Source: Candidatus Melainabacteria bacterium
Lineage (GTDB): Bacteria > Cyanobacteriota > Vampirovibrionia > Obscuribacterales > Obscuribacteraceae
NCBI GenBank assembly: GCA_027451745.1
Contig: DAIDIP010000001.1
Coordinates: 186,001-250,000 of the forward strand
Direction: 5' to 3'
DNA: 64,000 nt
Below the pieces are notes generated by a model, which was given only the letters and a program-made list of their open reading frames with translations, was not told where the DNA came from and ran no database searches. The translations under genes were made by a program, and so were the position numbers. Below, one piece after another: positions 18,378 through 27,565 of the stretch; position 1 is the first letter of the stretch, and each line of letters opens with the position of its first letter.

Positions 18378-20468
18378 ATGCATAGTATCACTTCCATAAA
18401 CTTGGATACCGCAAATAATACCATCGCCATACTTGAGGGGAGCGTTAATCTAAATTCGGAAACTATCAGTATTATCCTTTCAGCTTTGGCAGGTTACCAC
18501 AATCTAGATTCTGTTATTGCTTCGCTAACAGCTGTATTACTTTTGGCTCCGGATTTAGCCAGTCATATTCCAGCGTCAATTCTCGATCACTGGCGTATAC
18601 AGCAATCACCAGTTATTTGGGAGAGCCTTGCCATTCTCTTGCTTCATTCAGAGCTGAGACCATCAATAGTTAAGCACCTGCAAGCCAAAATACTTCATTC
18701 TAAAAATTGGACATTCTCAATTAACTTTTTAAGACATATCTTTGATTGGTTCCCTGAAGAATTGAGCCTTGATTTATTGCGCTCCTTGTCCAAAGAGATT
18801 TGTTATAGTGAAATAGGCGCTGAGTTGCTTGAGCGGCAAATGCTTCGAAAAGGAATTATCAATCAGACAGCAGGCGATCGTAATAACCCTCTTTTCCATA
18901 TGCAATACAATTATTCTCGCTTGCTTGTGATACACAATATTGTTGATGGTCAAGGTGATGAGATTGTCCGATTGCATGCACTTCTGCAGGCACTTTTAGA
19001 CGGATTTCCAAATCTTGAAGTCATGCTTTTTACCGATAGATGTTATCTATATGATCACCCTCGGGTGCAGACAACTTCCATCTCGGACAATGAATCTTTC
19101 GCGCGTGCTCTTAATCAAAAATGGGACGGCATACTTAACTTTTTCGAGCCATATTTGCCCTCTAATAGCTACAATACAGTTATCGAGTCAGCACTGGCAC
19201 ATTATTTGCACAAAAACTTTCCGCCTTTCTATCTTTGGGCAAGGAAGGACATCAATCATTTTACTTTTGAAACCGTTATCATCGAAAGTTGTGATTTTAC
19301 TCAGGAGTGGCAAGTAAATCGACGCCGCCTTAAACTTAATTACGAAACAACAATGCGCCTTATCGCAAAATTAGGTTTGCCAATTCGCATTGGCGAAGAT
19401 AAGCCTGTATCGCCGCTTGCTACCGCAAATTCACAACCAAATATAGAGACATTATGGCAAAAATTAAATGAAGATTTTCGCACTAAATGCGATGGCAAAG
19501 AACGATCAATAGCAATCGTCAATGTTTTCGGTGGATATCAACCGATGAAAGGATTTGAGTCTGCTAATTTCGGGCAAGTCGCTCAGATTTTAATGCACCT
19601 TTCCAGCGAGGGCTATAACACAGTGTTGGTTCCAAATGGCGAAAGCTGGGGAGGTTTGGAACAAATAGAAGCTATTCGCGCATGCCTGCCCGAAAGGCTT
19701 CGTAAGCATGTAAGCGCTGCTCCTCTGCCTGCTGGGCATACTGCTCAAGAAGCGATGCGAATCATAAAATATTTTGTTGCTTGGGCTGACTTGGTGGTAA
19801 CGGTTGAAGGATGGATGGCGCATCTTGCTTACACTCTTGGCCAACCATACCTGCTTCTCATGGCACCCTACTCATACACATCGGAATGGCAACCACATGG
19901 CTGTAGCTCTAATCAGAAACGATGGATTCCAAAGAGAGATAAAGTACGCCGATTGGAGCTTACTTTTCCTGTTGAAAAATCTCTGAAGCCACCGATTTTG
20001 CACTATCCGGAAAAGGCTCTTTTGCAAGCATCCCTTGAAATCTGGGCGCTCACCGGCACCAGACAGCTTGGAGAGCGCCTTCAATATTGGCTTGGCAGCC
20101 CAGACAAAGATATTCGTAGAATGGCTATAAACACCATTGCCCAAATAGATACCCTTTATTTCAGAAAAGATTTGATAGGGACATTAGACGATAGTAACCG
20201 AGAAGTACGGGCAGCTGCCGCCAGTGCCTTAATTAGAAGCGGGCAAGACCTCGCATTGCATTTTGGACCAAACTGGAGAAAAATCTTGCTAGCTTACCAA
20301 CTTATAGGTGACTTTCGCTTTCAAGATCTCCGTCCACTTGGTGAGGCTGCTTATCCTGCGCTCAGAGCATGCGTAAGGGGCGATGATGCTCATGTCTCTC
20401 GTGACGCAAAAATAATAGCTGAAGCAATACAGTTACCGGGACTTGAATCAGTCGATGTCATGTGCTAG
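18378..20468 (+). CDS. GT9-like glycosyltransferase with C-terminal HEAT repeats
   Basis: A 696-aa protein with three parts. Residues 1-170 are helical and unrecognised. The middle (about 177-530) resembles heptosyltransferase-type GT-B enzymes: it begins LLVIHNIVDGQGDEIVRLHA, like the LVI..GLGD..RLTP start of GT9. Later VVTVEGWMAHLAYTLGQPYL, followed by a tryptophan-proline segment, matches the GT9 donor-site block in which the usual D before GWxAH is E here. Residues 560-690 contain HEAT-like repeats such as DSNREVRAAAASALIRSG. The fusion of a glycosyltransferase to HEAT repeats is unusual and suggests protein-protein docking. It sits between the FkbM gene and the GT2-GT4 gene on the plus strand. 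Confidence 0.68.
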   Translation: MHSITSINLDTANNTIAILEGSVNLNSETISIILSALAGYHNLDSVIASLTAVLLLAPDLASHIPASILDHWRIQQSPVIWESLAILLLHSELRPSIVKHLQAKILHSKNWTFSINFLRHIFDWFPEELSLDLLRSLSKEICYSEIGAELLERQMLRKGIINQTAGDRNNPLFHMQYNYSRLLVIHNIVDGQGDEIVRLHALLQALLDGFPNLEVMLFTDRCYLYDHPRVQTTSISDNESFARALNQKWDGILNFFEPYLPSNSYNTVIESALAHYLHKNFPPFYLWARKDINHFTFETVIIESCDFTQEWQVNRRRLKLNYETTMRLIAKLGLPIRIGEDKPVSPLATANSQPNIETLWQKLNEDFRTKCDGKERSIAIVNVFGGYQPMKGFESANFGQVAQILMHLSSEGYNTVLVPNGESWGGLEQIEAIRACLPERLRKHVSAAPLPAGHTAQEAMRIIKYFVAWADLVVTVEGWMAHLAYTLGQPYLLLMAPYSYTSEWQPHGCSSNQKRWIPKRDKVRRLELTFPVEKSLKPPILHYPEKALLQASLEIWALTGTRQLGERLQYWLGSPDKDIRRMAINTIAQIDTLYFRKDLIGTLDDSNREVRAAAASALIRSGQDLALHFGPNWRKILLAYQLIGDFRFQDLRPLGEAAYPALRACVRGDDAHVSRDAKIIAEAIQLPGLESVDVMC

Positions 20469-20570
20469 CATACATTACTTGATCCGGGTAAGTTTACTAG
20501 TCACACAGATTAGAACCTGGGACACTAAAGCGGCTCCATTAATGATAAGTCTGGTTGGATAAATATTTAA

Positions 20571-23126
20571 GTGTGCGCTGTAAACCTAAGAGAACCGGCA
20601 GCATCTATTTTGTTACCTGTGCGCAACGGCAAAGGATTCTTGAGCCTTGCTATAGAATCTGCGTTATCCCAAAATTTTGAAGATTTCGAATTATTGATTT
20701 CAGACGATAATTCATCTGATGGGTCAGAAGAAATTATCGCGCATTATGCAAGCCAAGATAAACGTATTCGTTGGTGGCGTAATCACGAGGCTCTTGGGCT
20801 TTTCGCCAACTACAATAGATGTCTTTCTCAAGCTCAAGGGACATACATAAAACCTTTTGCCCAAGACGATCTTTGGGCAGCATCGCTTCTATCCCAACAA
20901 ATAAATTTTTTTAGAGAACGTCGTGATGTAGCTCTCGTATCTGCTCAACGAATATTTATTGATGCGGTCGGTCGCTCGCTAGCTGCCTCCTCCAATGGTT
21001 CCACCATTGTCGATTTGCTTGGAAGGCTGGATGTCTATCAACCACGAGAAGTCGTCAAAGCTTGTTTGTTCCCCATCACCAATCTTATTGGTGAACCATG
21101 TACGGTGATGTTTCGCAGAGAACATTACGGCTCGGGATTCTCACCAGTGTTTCAACATATGGGTGACCTGGAATACTGGTTGCGCATTCTTAGACATGGC
21201 AAACTAGGCATGATACATGAGCCGCTTGTATATTACCGCCACCATCCCGAAAGTACTACGCAAAGAAATCTTAGAAAGCTTTTTGTGCACACGGATATCA
21301 TCCATATGGCTGAAGCTATAACTGATCTGCTGAAAGACTTTAATTGTTCGCATCAAGAGTTTATTACACAAAACCTGACCAGAACATCTGCAGATATTAT
21401 CCGTTTGCAAAATGGAAACCCAGATCTGGACGCACTTATGGGAGCGGATGACTATCAGCTTTCAGACATAATAGCTCTAAAAAAGTCCTTCGTCTATCTT
21501 TTGAATATAGTTGGTGCAAAAGCCGGTGTCACTCCCAAAATCACCAAAGAAGAACAAAAAATAATTGCCTATTTGAAAATAATAAAAGTGGCAGAGGCAA
21601 GACTGCACAAAATACTCGACAGTTTTTCTTGGCGAATAACACGACCGTTTAGAGAGATTAATAAGTTCCTGCTCAAGACAGACGAACAAACTTATGAATT
21701 GCGGAAGTACGATGACTTTGATTCTTTAACTCAACATGAAGCATATCTGGACTATCTAAACAAAACAATTCAGAAAATATTCGAGAGTCGCTCTTGGCAG
21801 TTTACCAATATTTTGCGAAAAGATGATTTAGCCTGGTCGATGCCGACGCAATTAATTGTCCAGCAGAAAAAAGAAAACCATCAGCTCATTAAAACAGGAC
21901 ACGAGCATCCAACTGCAATAAATGGCAGCCAGTGGCAAATTTCTTCCCATCCGTATATTTTACCTGCTGACAAGAACTCAGTCCTAGATCGTCGCTATGA
22001 TCTTGTATTAGCTGTTCACGATGCGACTCGGACGGGAGCTCCGATGCTTGCCTTGACTTTATGTAAGCAGTTTACGCGACGCGGTTTCAATTGCCTGGTT
22101 GTGCTCAAGTCGGGCGGGCCTCTGGTTGCTGAATTTACTAATTACTGCGATACCCTCAATCTTTCTCAGGCAGCCGCCACGGACGATTTCCTTAATTCTG
22201 AGCTTGAGCGCTTGCTTGGCTCTGGTAAATTATTAGCCAGCACTCCCGTTTTCCTTAACACAGCTGAATTTCATGATTTAAGCCACATATTCAAACGCCA
22301 TGGTTTTTACGTCATTTCACTCATTCATGAATACCTCAGTAATTATCCAAAGATTGCCAGAGATGAAATTCTATGGAACTCAGATATAACAGTCTTTTCA
22401 GCAAAAGCTACATATGATGATGCTCACAAACATGGCAGCTTTATTTCTGGCGCTAAAATTATTCCGCAAGGCTTGCTTAATCCCGATTTTGGTTCTACAA
22501 GCAAAGAAGAAGGAAAGCAATTTCTTCTTGAAAATTGTGGTATCAGCGAACATAGCTTCGTGATTTTAGCGTGTGGAACTAGCGATCAAAGAAAAGGCAT
22601 TGATTTATTCACACTCGTCGCTCTCAATACGCTTAACTGTATTGACAAACAGAATGTCCATTTCATTTGGATTGGCGGACATACTCCGAATACTTTTGAT
22701 TCATTCTGGTGGGCTAAATACGATACCAAACAAAGCGGTATAGCTAGTCGGGTTCATTTTGTTGGCGCGCAAACAAACCTTGAACCATACTTTGCAGGCT
22801 CCGATCTCTTCCTGATGTGTTCCCGGCAAGATCCCATGCCGTGCGTATTACATATGGCGCAAGCAACCGGTCTGCCGGTGGTTGCATTTCAAGGCAGTGG
22901 TGGGGCCGAAGATGTACTTCAGCATGGGGGTGGCAAACTAGTTGGCTACGGCGATATCAGAGCTATGTCTAATGCAATTCAATACTATTTTGCAGATAAG
23001 TCATTGCGGAGTCATGATGGTGCTGTCGGTAAAAAGATAGTTTCCACAACTTACAATATAGATACTTATGCCGAACAACTTCTTCAACTAGCGCATTTGT
23101 CTAGCAGCTTTAGTTATTTGCGTTAG
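20571..23126 (+). CDS. bifunctional glycosyltransferase, GT2 + GT4 fusion
   Basis: An 851-aa two-domain enzyme. The N-terminal GT2 domain (about 10-240) has the nucleotide-sugar residues SDDNSSDGSEE (44-54) and the acidic motif QDDLW (98-102). A helical linker follows with two copies of an SxSWxxT motif, SFSWRITRPFR near 352 and SRSWQFTNILR near 406, a tether seen in other polymer glycosyltransferases. The GT4 domain (about 470-850) starts at RYDLVLAVHDATRTGAPMLA and has the donor-side block GLPVVAFQGSGGAEDV. The start is a GTG at 20571 without a clear ribosome binding site. The order of the two transfer steps is unknown. Confidence 0.85.
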   Translation: MCAVNLREPAASILLPVRNGKGFLSLAIESALSQNFEDFELLISDDNSSDGSEEIIAHYASQDKRIRWWRNHEALGLFANYNRCLSQAQGTYIKPFAQDDLWAASLLSQQINFFRERRDVALVSAQRIFIDAVGRSLAASSNGSTIVDLLGRLDVYQPREVVKACLFPITNLIGEPCTVMFRREHYGSGFSPVFQHMGDLEYWLRILRHGKLGMIHEPLVYYRHHPESTTQRNLRKLFVHTDIIHMAEAITDLLKDFNCSHQEFITQNLTRTSADIIRLQNGNPDLDALMGADDYQLSDIIALKKSFVYLLNIVGAKAGVTPKITKEEQKIIAYLKIIKVAEARLHKILDSFSWRITRPFREINKFLLKTDEQTYELRKYDDFDSLTQHEAYLDYLNKTIQKIFESRSWQFTNILRKDDLAWSMPTQLIVQQKKENHQLIKTGHEHPTAINGSQWQISSHPYILPADKNSVLDRRYDLVLAVHDATRTGAPMLALTLCKQFTRRGFNCLVVLKSGGPLVAEFTNYCDTLNLSQAAATDDFLNSELERLLGSGKLLASTPVFLNTAEFHDLSHIFKRHGFYVISLIHEYLSNYPKIARDEILWNSDITVFSAKATYDDAHKHGSFISGAKIIPQGLLNPDFGSTSKEEGKQFLLENCGISEHSFVILACGTSDQRKGIDLFTLVALNTLNCIDKQNVHFIWIGGHTPNTFDSFWWAKYDTKQSGIASRVHFVGAQTNLEPYFAGSDLFLMCSRQDPMPCVLHMAQATGLPVVAFQGSGGAEDVLQHGGGKLVGYGDIRAMSNAIQYYFADKSLRSHDGAVGKKIVSTTYNIDTYAEQLLQLAHLSSSFSYLR

Positions 23127-23162
23127 ACGCCTGTCAGCCTATTATGACAAGGAAAGCATCTT

Positions 23163-25199
23163 ATGGATAGGACAGATATATCTGTGATCACCACCATGCA
23201 CAGAGAAGGTTCACTAATGAGAGCCTCATTGCTGTCAATCACGACAGCTATAAATGATGCAACTCACCACAATTTAAAAGTTGAGTGGCTTCTTGTTCTA
23301 GATTCCGCAGACGATGATACTCGTAAGTTTCTGCAATCGAATATGCCGTCTGAAGCCCGCTTAATCACATTAGAATGCAAAGATGTGGGTGCGGCAAGAA
23401 ACGCTGCTATGGCTTGCGCAAATGGCAGCTTTATAGCTATTTCTGATGCGGATGATCTCTGGAGTACAAACTGGCTTTCCTCTGCCCACTCCTTTGCTAC
23501 CGCATATGGCAAGCCAGTGATCCTACATCCCAAATGTATGATTCAATTCGGGATAACAGACAGTATTGTATTGACTGTCGATAGTGATTCAATCGATTTT
23601 TCTCCTCTAACGTTTCTAGACATGAATCACTGGTCATCAAATACCTTTACCCAAAAGAGTCTTCATCTTGAGTTTCCGTTTTGCACTAGTTTTGACACCG
23701 CTACCGGATTGGGTTTTGAAGACTGGCACTTCCACTGCGAAACTCTTGCGGCTGGTATTCACCACAAAGCAGTTGACCAGACGTTTCACTGTTACCGAGT
23801 TAAGCGCACTGAAGATTCTTTGTCTGGACGGTCTTTTATGAGCAACCTTTTAGTACCACCATCAAAACTATTTGCATTGCCATACCAAAAACCAAACGGG
23901 TTGATAAAACAGGCTTCAACAGACAATACCTCTCCTAAGCAAATAGATACTGTGTTTTCTGATGTGTCTGAAGTGGACAGATTACGGACACTAATTAATA
24001 ATAGTAGATTATTTGATGAAGATTTCTATCGTACAAATCCTGGAGTCGGCATTATCACAGGCGATCCTATAACTCATTACCTTACGCAGGGTTGGAAACA
24101 AGGATATGAACCAAATGCACTGTTCGACACAAGGTACTACCGCGCACAATACCCGAATCTATCTTCCTTACCAATATGTGCGCTTGTCCATTACCTGCAG
24201 AAAGGCATTTTTGACAGAAAAGAAATCAATGCTCATTTCGATTCTCAGTTCTATTTAAACCGGTATCCAGAAGTAGCACAATGCGGTTTAACTGCGGTTG
24301 CACATTATTTGCACTTCGGTGCTGAAAAAGGCTATGATCCTTCTGCTCGGTTCAATACTTCATATTATCTCTTAAGCAGCCCGGATGTCGCTGAAGCGAA
24401 CATGAATCCTCTGGCTCACTATTTGCACTTTGGTAAATTGGAAGGACGGTCGACCACAGCAATAGATGAAAATCTTATTCGATCTATTACTCAGTACTAT
24501 TCCAGGGCTAAGGAGATTGAGCCTCTATTACAACCATTAGAGCATCTTTGTAACAAGGGACGCCGCCATATACGTCTGTCTTTGGCGGGACCTGCTTATG
24601 GCAAGCTGATTTCTACTCTCTCAGAACCTTTCACTCATTTGTTTTCACTCTCCGGTATCGGCTGGACCATCACAGAACAGAGGGCTCTCGACTTCGCCCG
24701 CCAACTTAGAAAGAAGAACGGTGAGAAATCGGTTCTAGTTGTTTGTACTGACAAGGGCGATCGACTAGTAGCGCAGATGTTTGCGGACCATGCAAGAGTA
24801 GTTTATTTTGACGATCTCGAAGTGCCTCTTGATTATAAAGCAAGAATGATTATGCTAACGCGGCTCGTTTTGCAGGCTAATCCTAAGGTCTTTCATATTT
24901 TTGAGTCCACCATTGGTTGGCTGGCGCTAAAAAGCCATCATCGTCAGTTAAAAAGCGCTCGTTCACAAATTTATGGCTATTTACCAGCAGACAATATCGA
25001 CAACGCTGGTAACCTTAAAGGTACTGCCGTATCGTTTTTTGGCGATTGTGTAGACAATTTGGATGGGGTCATTTTCGATAACAATCAATTATTTTCTGCA
25101 CTTTACCAGCATTGCGGACTGGAACAACGAAATCAGAGTAAATTCATAATGTTGGGATTGGCGTTTGATGAAGTTAAGGGTTTAGATGATTACTGGTAA
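23163..25199 (+). CDS. GT2 glycosyltransferase with FD-x-YY repeats and a partial GT4-like end
   Basis: The N-terminal GT2 domain (about 1-225) has ISVITTMHREGS at the start and the acidic motif DADDLW (95-100). Residues 284-432 hold four tandem repeats of about 35 residues. The C-terminal 240 residues look like the first Rossmann half of a GT-B enzyme, but the usual second half with the E-x7-E motif is missing before the stop. The protein may thus be truncated at the C-terminus or have a specialised half domain. It follows the GT2-GT4 gene by 36 bases on the same strand and its stop is 12 bases from the convergent GT4 gene. Confidence 0.78.
   Translation: MDRTDISVITTMHREGSLMRASLLSITTAINDATHHNLKVEWLLVLDSADDDTRKFLQSNMPSEARLITLECKDVGAARNAAMACANGSFIAISDADDLWSTNWLSSAHSFATAYGKPVILHPKCMIQFGITDSIVLTVDSDSIDFSPLTFLDMNHWSSNTFTQKSLHLEFPFCTSFDTATGLGFEDWHFHCETLAAGIHHKAVDQTFHCYRVKRTEDSLSGRSFMSNLLVPPSKLFALPYQKPNGLIKQASTDNTSPKQIDTVFSDVSEVDRLRTLINNSRLFDEDFYRTNPGVGIITGDPITHYLTQGWKQGYEPNALFDTRYYRAQYPNLSSLPICALVHYLQKGIFDRKEINAHFDSQFYLNRYPEVAQCGLTAVAHYLHFGAEKGYDPSARFNTSYYLLSSPDVAEANMNPLAHYLHFGKLEGRSTTAIDENLIRSITQYYSRAKEIEPLLQPLEHLCNKGRRHIRLSLAGPAYGKLISTLSEPFTHLFSLSGIGWTITEQRALDFARQLRKKNGEKSVLVVCTDKGDRLVAQMFADHARVVYFDDLEVPLDYKARMIMLTRLVLQANPKVFHIFESTIGWLALKSHHRQLKSARSQIYGYLPADNIDNAGNLKGTAVSFFGDCVDNLDGVIFDNNQLFSALYQHCGLEQRNQSKFIMLGLAFDEVKGLDDYW
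24012..24460 (+). repeat. four tandem protein repeats (FD-x-YY ... YP ... HYL ... G) within a GT2 gene
   Basis: Each unit starts with F[DN]xx[FY]Y (FDEDFYRTNPG, FDTRYYRAQYP, FDSQFYLNRYP, FNTSYYLLSSP) and ends with HYL..G..[EK]G. The motif is seen attached to glycosyltransferases in other bacteria. It may bind glycan or other cluster proteins; function unknown. Confidence 0.7.
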
Positions 25200-25211
25200 C
25201 CCGAAGTGTGA

Positions 25212-26417
25212 TTACATAAATAATTGCGGCACCATTTCTTCTATTTTAGCGACAGTGTTGTTTTGTATGAAGAACTGATGTCCGCGACTGGCTAAGTTAT
25301 TACGCAACTCATCATTTTCAATTAACCGCAAGCAGCATTCAGCAAAATCCTGTGCGCTGCTGGCAACAAACAACTCATTACCTGCTGTCAACTCAAGCCC
25401 TTCCGCGCCTATTTCTGTTGACACGACAGCTCTCTTATGACTGAATGCTTCAAGGATTTTGATGCGAGTACCTCCTGCGGCTCTCAACGGCACAATCGCA
25501 ATATCACAGTCTTGATAATAAGGACTTACATCATCAACGGTCCCAATGAAACGTAATTCCGGAGAGACCGCAAGGTCATCCATTGCACCAAGTCCGGTGC
25601 CGACTATGTCTACCCTTATCTGCAGCGAACAGCATGATTTTATAACAGGCAATATGTCTTTAGCAAAAAAATTGATGGCGTCGCGATTAGGGTAATAACC
25701 AAAGCTGCCAACATATAGAAAATGCACACTTCCATTTAATATTTTTGGCGGTTGCGGCAGCACACGAGGATAAACATTTGGTAGAACACGCGCATCGATA
25801 TTTGGACAAACATCTATAATTGCCTTCACTTCTTTTTCTGATGATGCAAAAACTCTATCAAAAAAAGGTAGACATTTGCTTTCAACATCTGCATAAGCAT
25901 TAGCTTCAACTGTCAATTGTTCTGCCTTCTTCTCATTGCCAGCTTCGGTATAGATGCGCGCTATGCGGCTACGCGCCTTTGACTCTAACTCATCAGCATC
26001 TAACCATACGCGAATCCCTCGATTAATATACGGGATTACAAATGGAATTAGATACAAACGAAAAATCACAATCAAGTCGGGCTGCAACAATTTTATCGCG
26101 TTAATAATTTTCTCCTGCCATGCAAAATCGAGACTTGCCAATTCAGTGGGCATATTTGTTCTTGGTTGGACGTCAAACGTCATGTTGAGAAGCATATCTG
26201 CTGCATGCTTCGAACCAGGTATCATTTGCCAGGATTTGCAAAGTCTGCCAATTTCCGGCTCAGGCATATCATTTATTGGATAAATGGGAATGACGAGCAA
26301 ATGCACATAAGTTGCCCATGAAGAAAGCAGCTTTAAGGTAGTAGCTGCACGCATAGACAACCCATTTCCACTAAGGGCAGGAAAAGTTGGTGTAATAAGA
26401 ACTACATTGTTGGACAT
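25212..26417 (-). CDS. glycosyltransferase family 4
   Basis: A 401-aa GT-B enzyme. It starts with VVLITPTFPALSGNGLSMRA, a standard GT4 N-terminus with the glycine-rich loop, and the linker contains FLYVGSFGYYPNRDAI. The donor half has FIGTVDDVSPYYQDCDIAIV, then PLRAAGGTRIKILEAFSHKR, in which GTRIKILEA is the E-containing donor motif. It is transcribed away from the Anp1-like gene end with a 57-base gap and is probably co-transcribed with it on the minus strand. Sugar specificity unknown. Confidence 0.88.
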   Translation of the reverse strand: MSNNVVLITPTFPALSGNGLSMRAATTLKLLSSWATYVHLLVIPIYPINDMPEPEIGRLCKSWQMIPGSKHAADMLLNMTFDVQPRTNMPTELASLDFAWQEKIINAIKLLQPDLIVIFRLYLIPFVIPYINRGIRVWLDADELESKARSRIARIYTEAGNEKKAEQLTVEANAYADVESKCLPFFDRVFASSEKEVKAIIDVCPNIDARVLPNVYPRVLPQPPKILNGSVHFLYVGSFGYYPNRDAINFFAKDILPVIKSCCSLQIRVDIVGTGLGAMDDLAVSPELRFIGTVDDVSPYYQDCDIAIVPLRAAGGTRIKILEAFSHKRAVVSTEIGAEGLELTAGNELFVASSAQDFAECCLRLIENDELRNNLASRGHQFFIQNNTVAKIEEMVPQLFM

Positions 26418-26474
26418 ACAGATTATTCATCTCGGGATCTAATCATATTACCTATTCGGCAGCGATGGGTAAGC

Positions 26475-27278
26475 CTAGAGATCGGCATGAATAATTTCCA
26501 AATTTGGCAAACCCCAGCACTGTATGCGCATATCTGCTGCCAAAATGCCCAGCCCTTCGGTCTCTAATTCTCCTAGCTCTCCAGGCATGAAAATATCGCT
26601 ACGCTCTCGTACTTTTGGGTTATGTTTTCCATATAAAAATGGTGGAAATATCAAACCGTCTCGGTGGCAATCTGCTCTCACAAACAACATTGTCCCACCT
26701 ACAGCATCGAGTGGAACAAGTTCCTGTCCATTGCGCATTTCATCCATGCACACTCGTCCGTGATCACCCCAAGCATTACGATCGAAGCTTGGTCCACCGA
26801 GCACTTTCACACAATGTGGATGCAAAATATCTTTTCCGAAAGAAAGGAGTTTTTCAATAATATTTTGTGGAAACTGAATTACGTCTACATCCAGCCAAAG
26901 AACCCAGTCTTCGTCATCGAGCGCATAAAAAAGCAGATGATTGCGAGATCGCGCCAAGATGGCGCGTCGCTTGAATTGAATCATTGGTTCCCAACGAGGA
27001 ATATCTGCTGGTATACGAAAGCCAAAATCCTTTTTAAACAACCGAATATCACGAAACTGCGAACTGTAAGCACTACAGGCTTTGCTGTAAATCTCGTGAC
27101 TATCGTCAATGCTATCGCTTTCCAATATTCCGATAGAGACGAGCCTCTTATCATACGTTAAATTTTGCAATCCCCTGAAATAACTTTCAACATATATTGC
27201 TGCGTCTTTAACCGGTGTAAGTATCAATATTTTCTGGTGTTCGAGGAATTGACTGTTGTGCCTGGTTGGCTGATTCAT
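26475..27278 (-). CDS. Anp1/Mnn9-like glycosyltransferase (GT62 type)
   Basis: A 267-aa protein whose motifs match the fungal Anp1/Van1/Mnn9 family of mannan polymerases. The start is ILILTPVKDAAIYVESYF, then LESDSIDDS, then ARSRNHLLFYAL. The DxD block is WVLWLDVDVIQFP, where the two aspartates should bind Mn2+ and nucleotide sugar. The end GLPNLEIIHAD matches the family's GLPNYEIxH. In fungi these enzymes extend alpha-1,6-mannan; here it probably adds a hexose to the surface polymer. There is no N-terminal membrane anchor, unlike the fungal proteins. Such genes are uncommon in bacteria. Confidence 0.78.
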   Translation of the reverse strand: MNQPTRHNSQFLEHQKILILTPVKDAAIYVESYFRGLQNLTYDKRLVSIGILESDSIDDSHEIYSKACSAYSSQFRDIRLFKKDFGFRIPADIPRWEPMIQFKRRAILARSRNHLLFYALDDEDWVLWLDVDVIQFPQNIIEKLLSFGKDILHPHCVKVLGGPSFDRNAWGDHGRVCMDEMRNGQELVPLDAVGGTMLFVRADCHRDGLIFPPFLYGKHNPKVRERSDIFMPGELGELETEGLGILAADMRIQCWGLPNLEIIHADL

Positions 27279-27368
27279 ATTATCTTCCTAAGACTAGGAC
27301 TAAGTGTCGGGACGTATATGTTTGAAATGATAGCAGAATGCTTATAAGCTAATTCTTGAAGGAATACT

Positions 27369-27565
27369 ATGCCAAAATCTAATTACCTATTTTTACCTCT
27401 TGAAAAGGACAAGGCTCAGTTTTTTGGGTAGGGGTCACAAGTCTGAAGAAGCTTGAAATTGCCAAACCGCTTGAGAAGCAGATCGCCAAATATAGGCGAA
27501 TCGATAGTGGTAATTTGCCCGTTTATACCGACCATTTGCTAGTATTTCCATATGCAAATCATTAA
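27369..27565 (+). pseudogene. small gene split by a frameshift at a T6G run, upstream of and overlapping queH
   Basis: An ATG at 27369 with the strong ribosome binding site GAAGGAA starts a 20-codon frame that ends at TAG 27429-27431. In the -1 frame the coding potential continues from TGG at 27425 to TAA at 27563-27565, ending in [11 protein letters not shown] and overlapping the first 14 bases of queH. The shift point is cag-ttt-ttt-ggg, in which T-TTT-TTG has the shape of a -1 slippery heptamer. The joined product would be about 65 residues with a basic helical middle (KKLEIAKPLEKQIAKYRR). It may be a frameshift mutation, a sequencing error in the homopolymer, or programmed frameshifting. 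The protein family is unknown. Confidence 0.4.
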
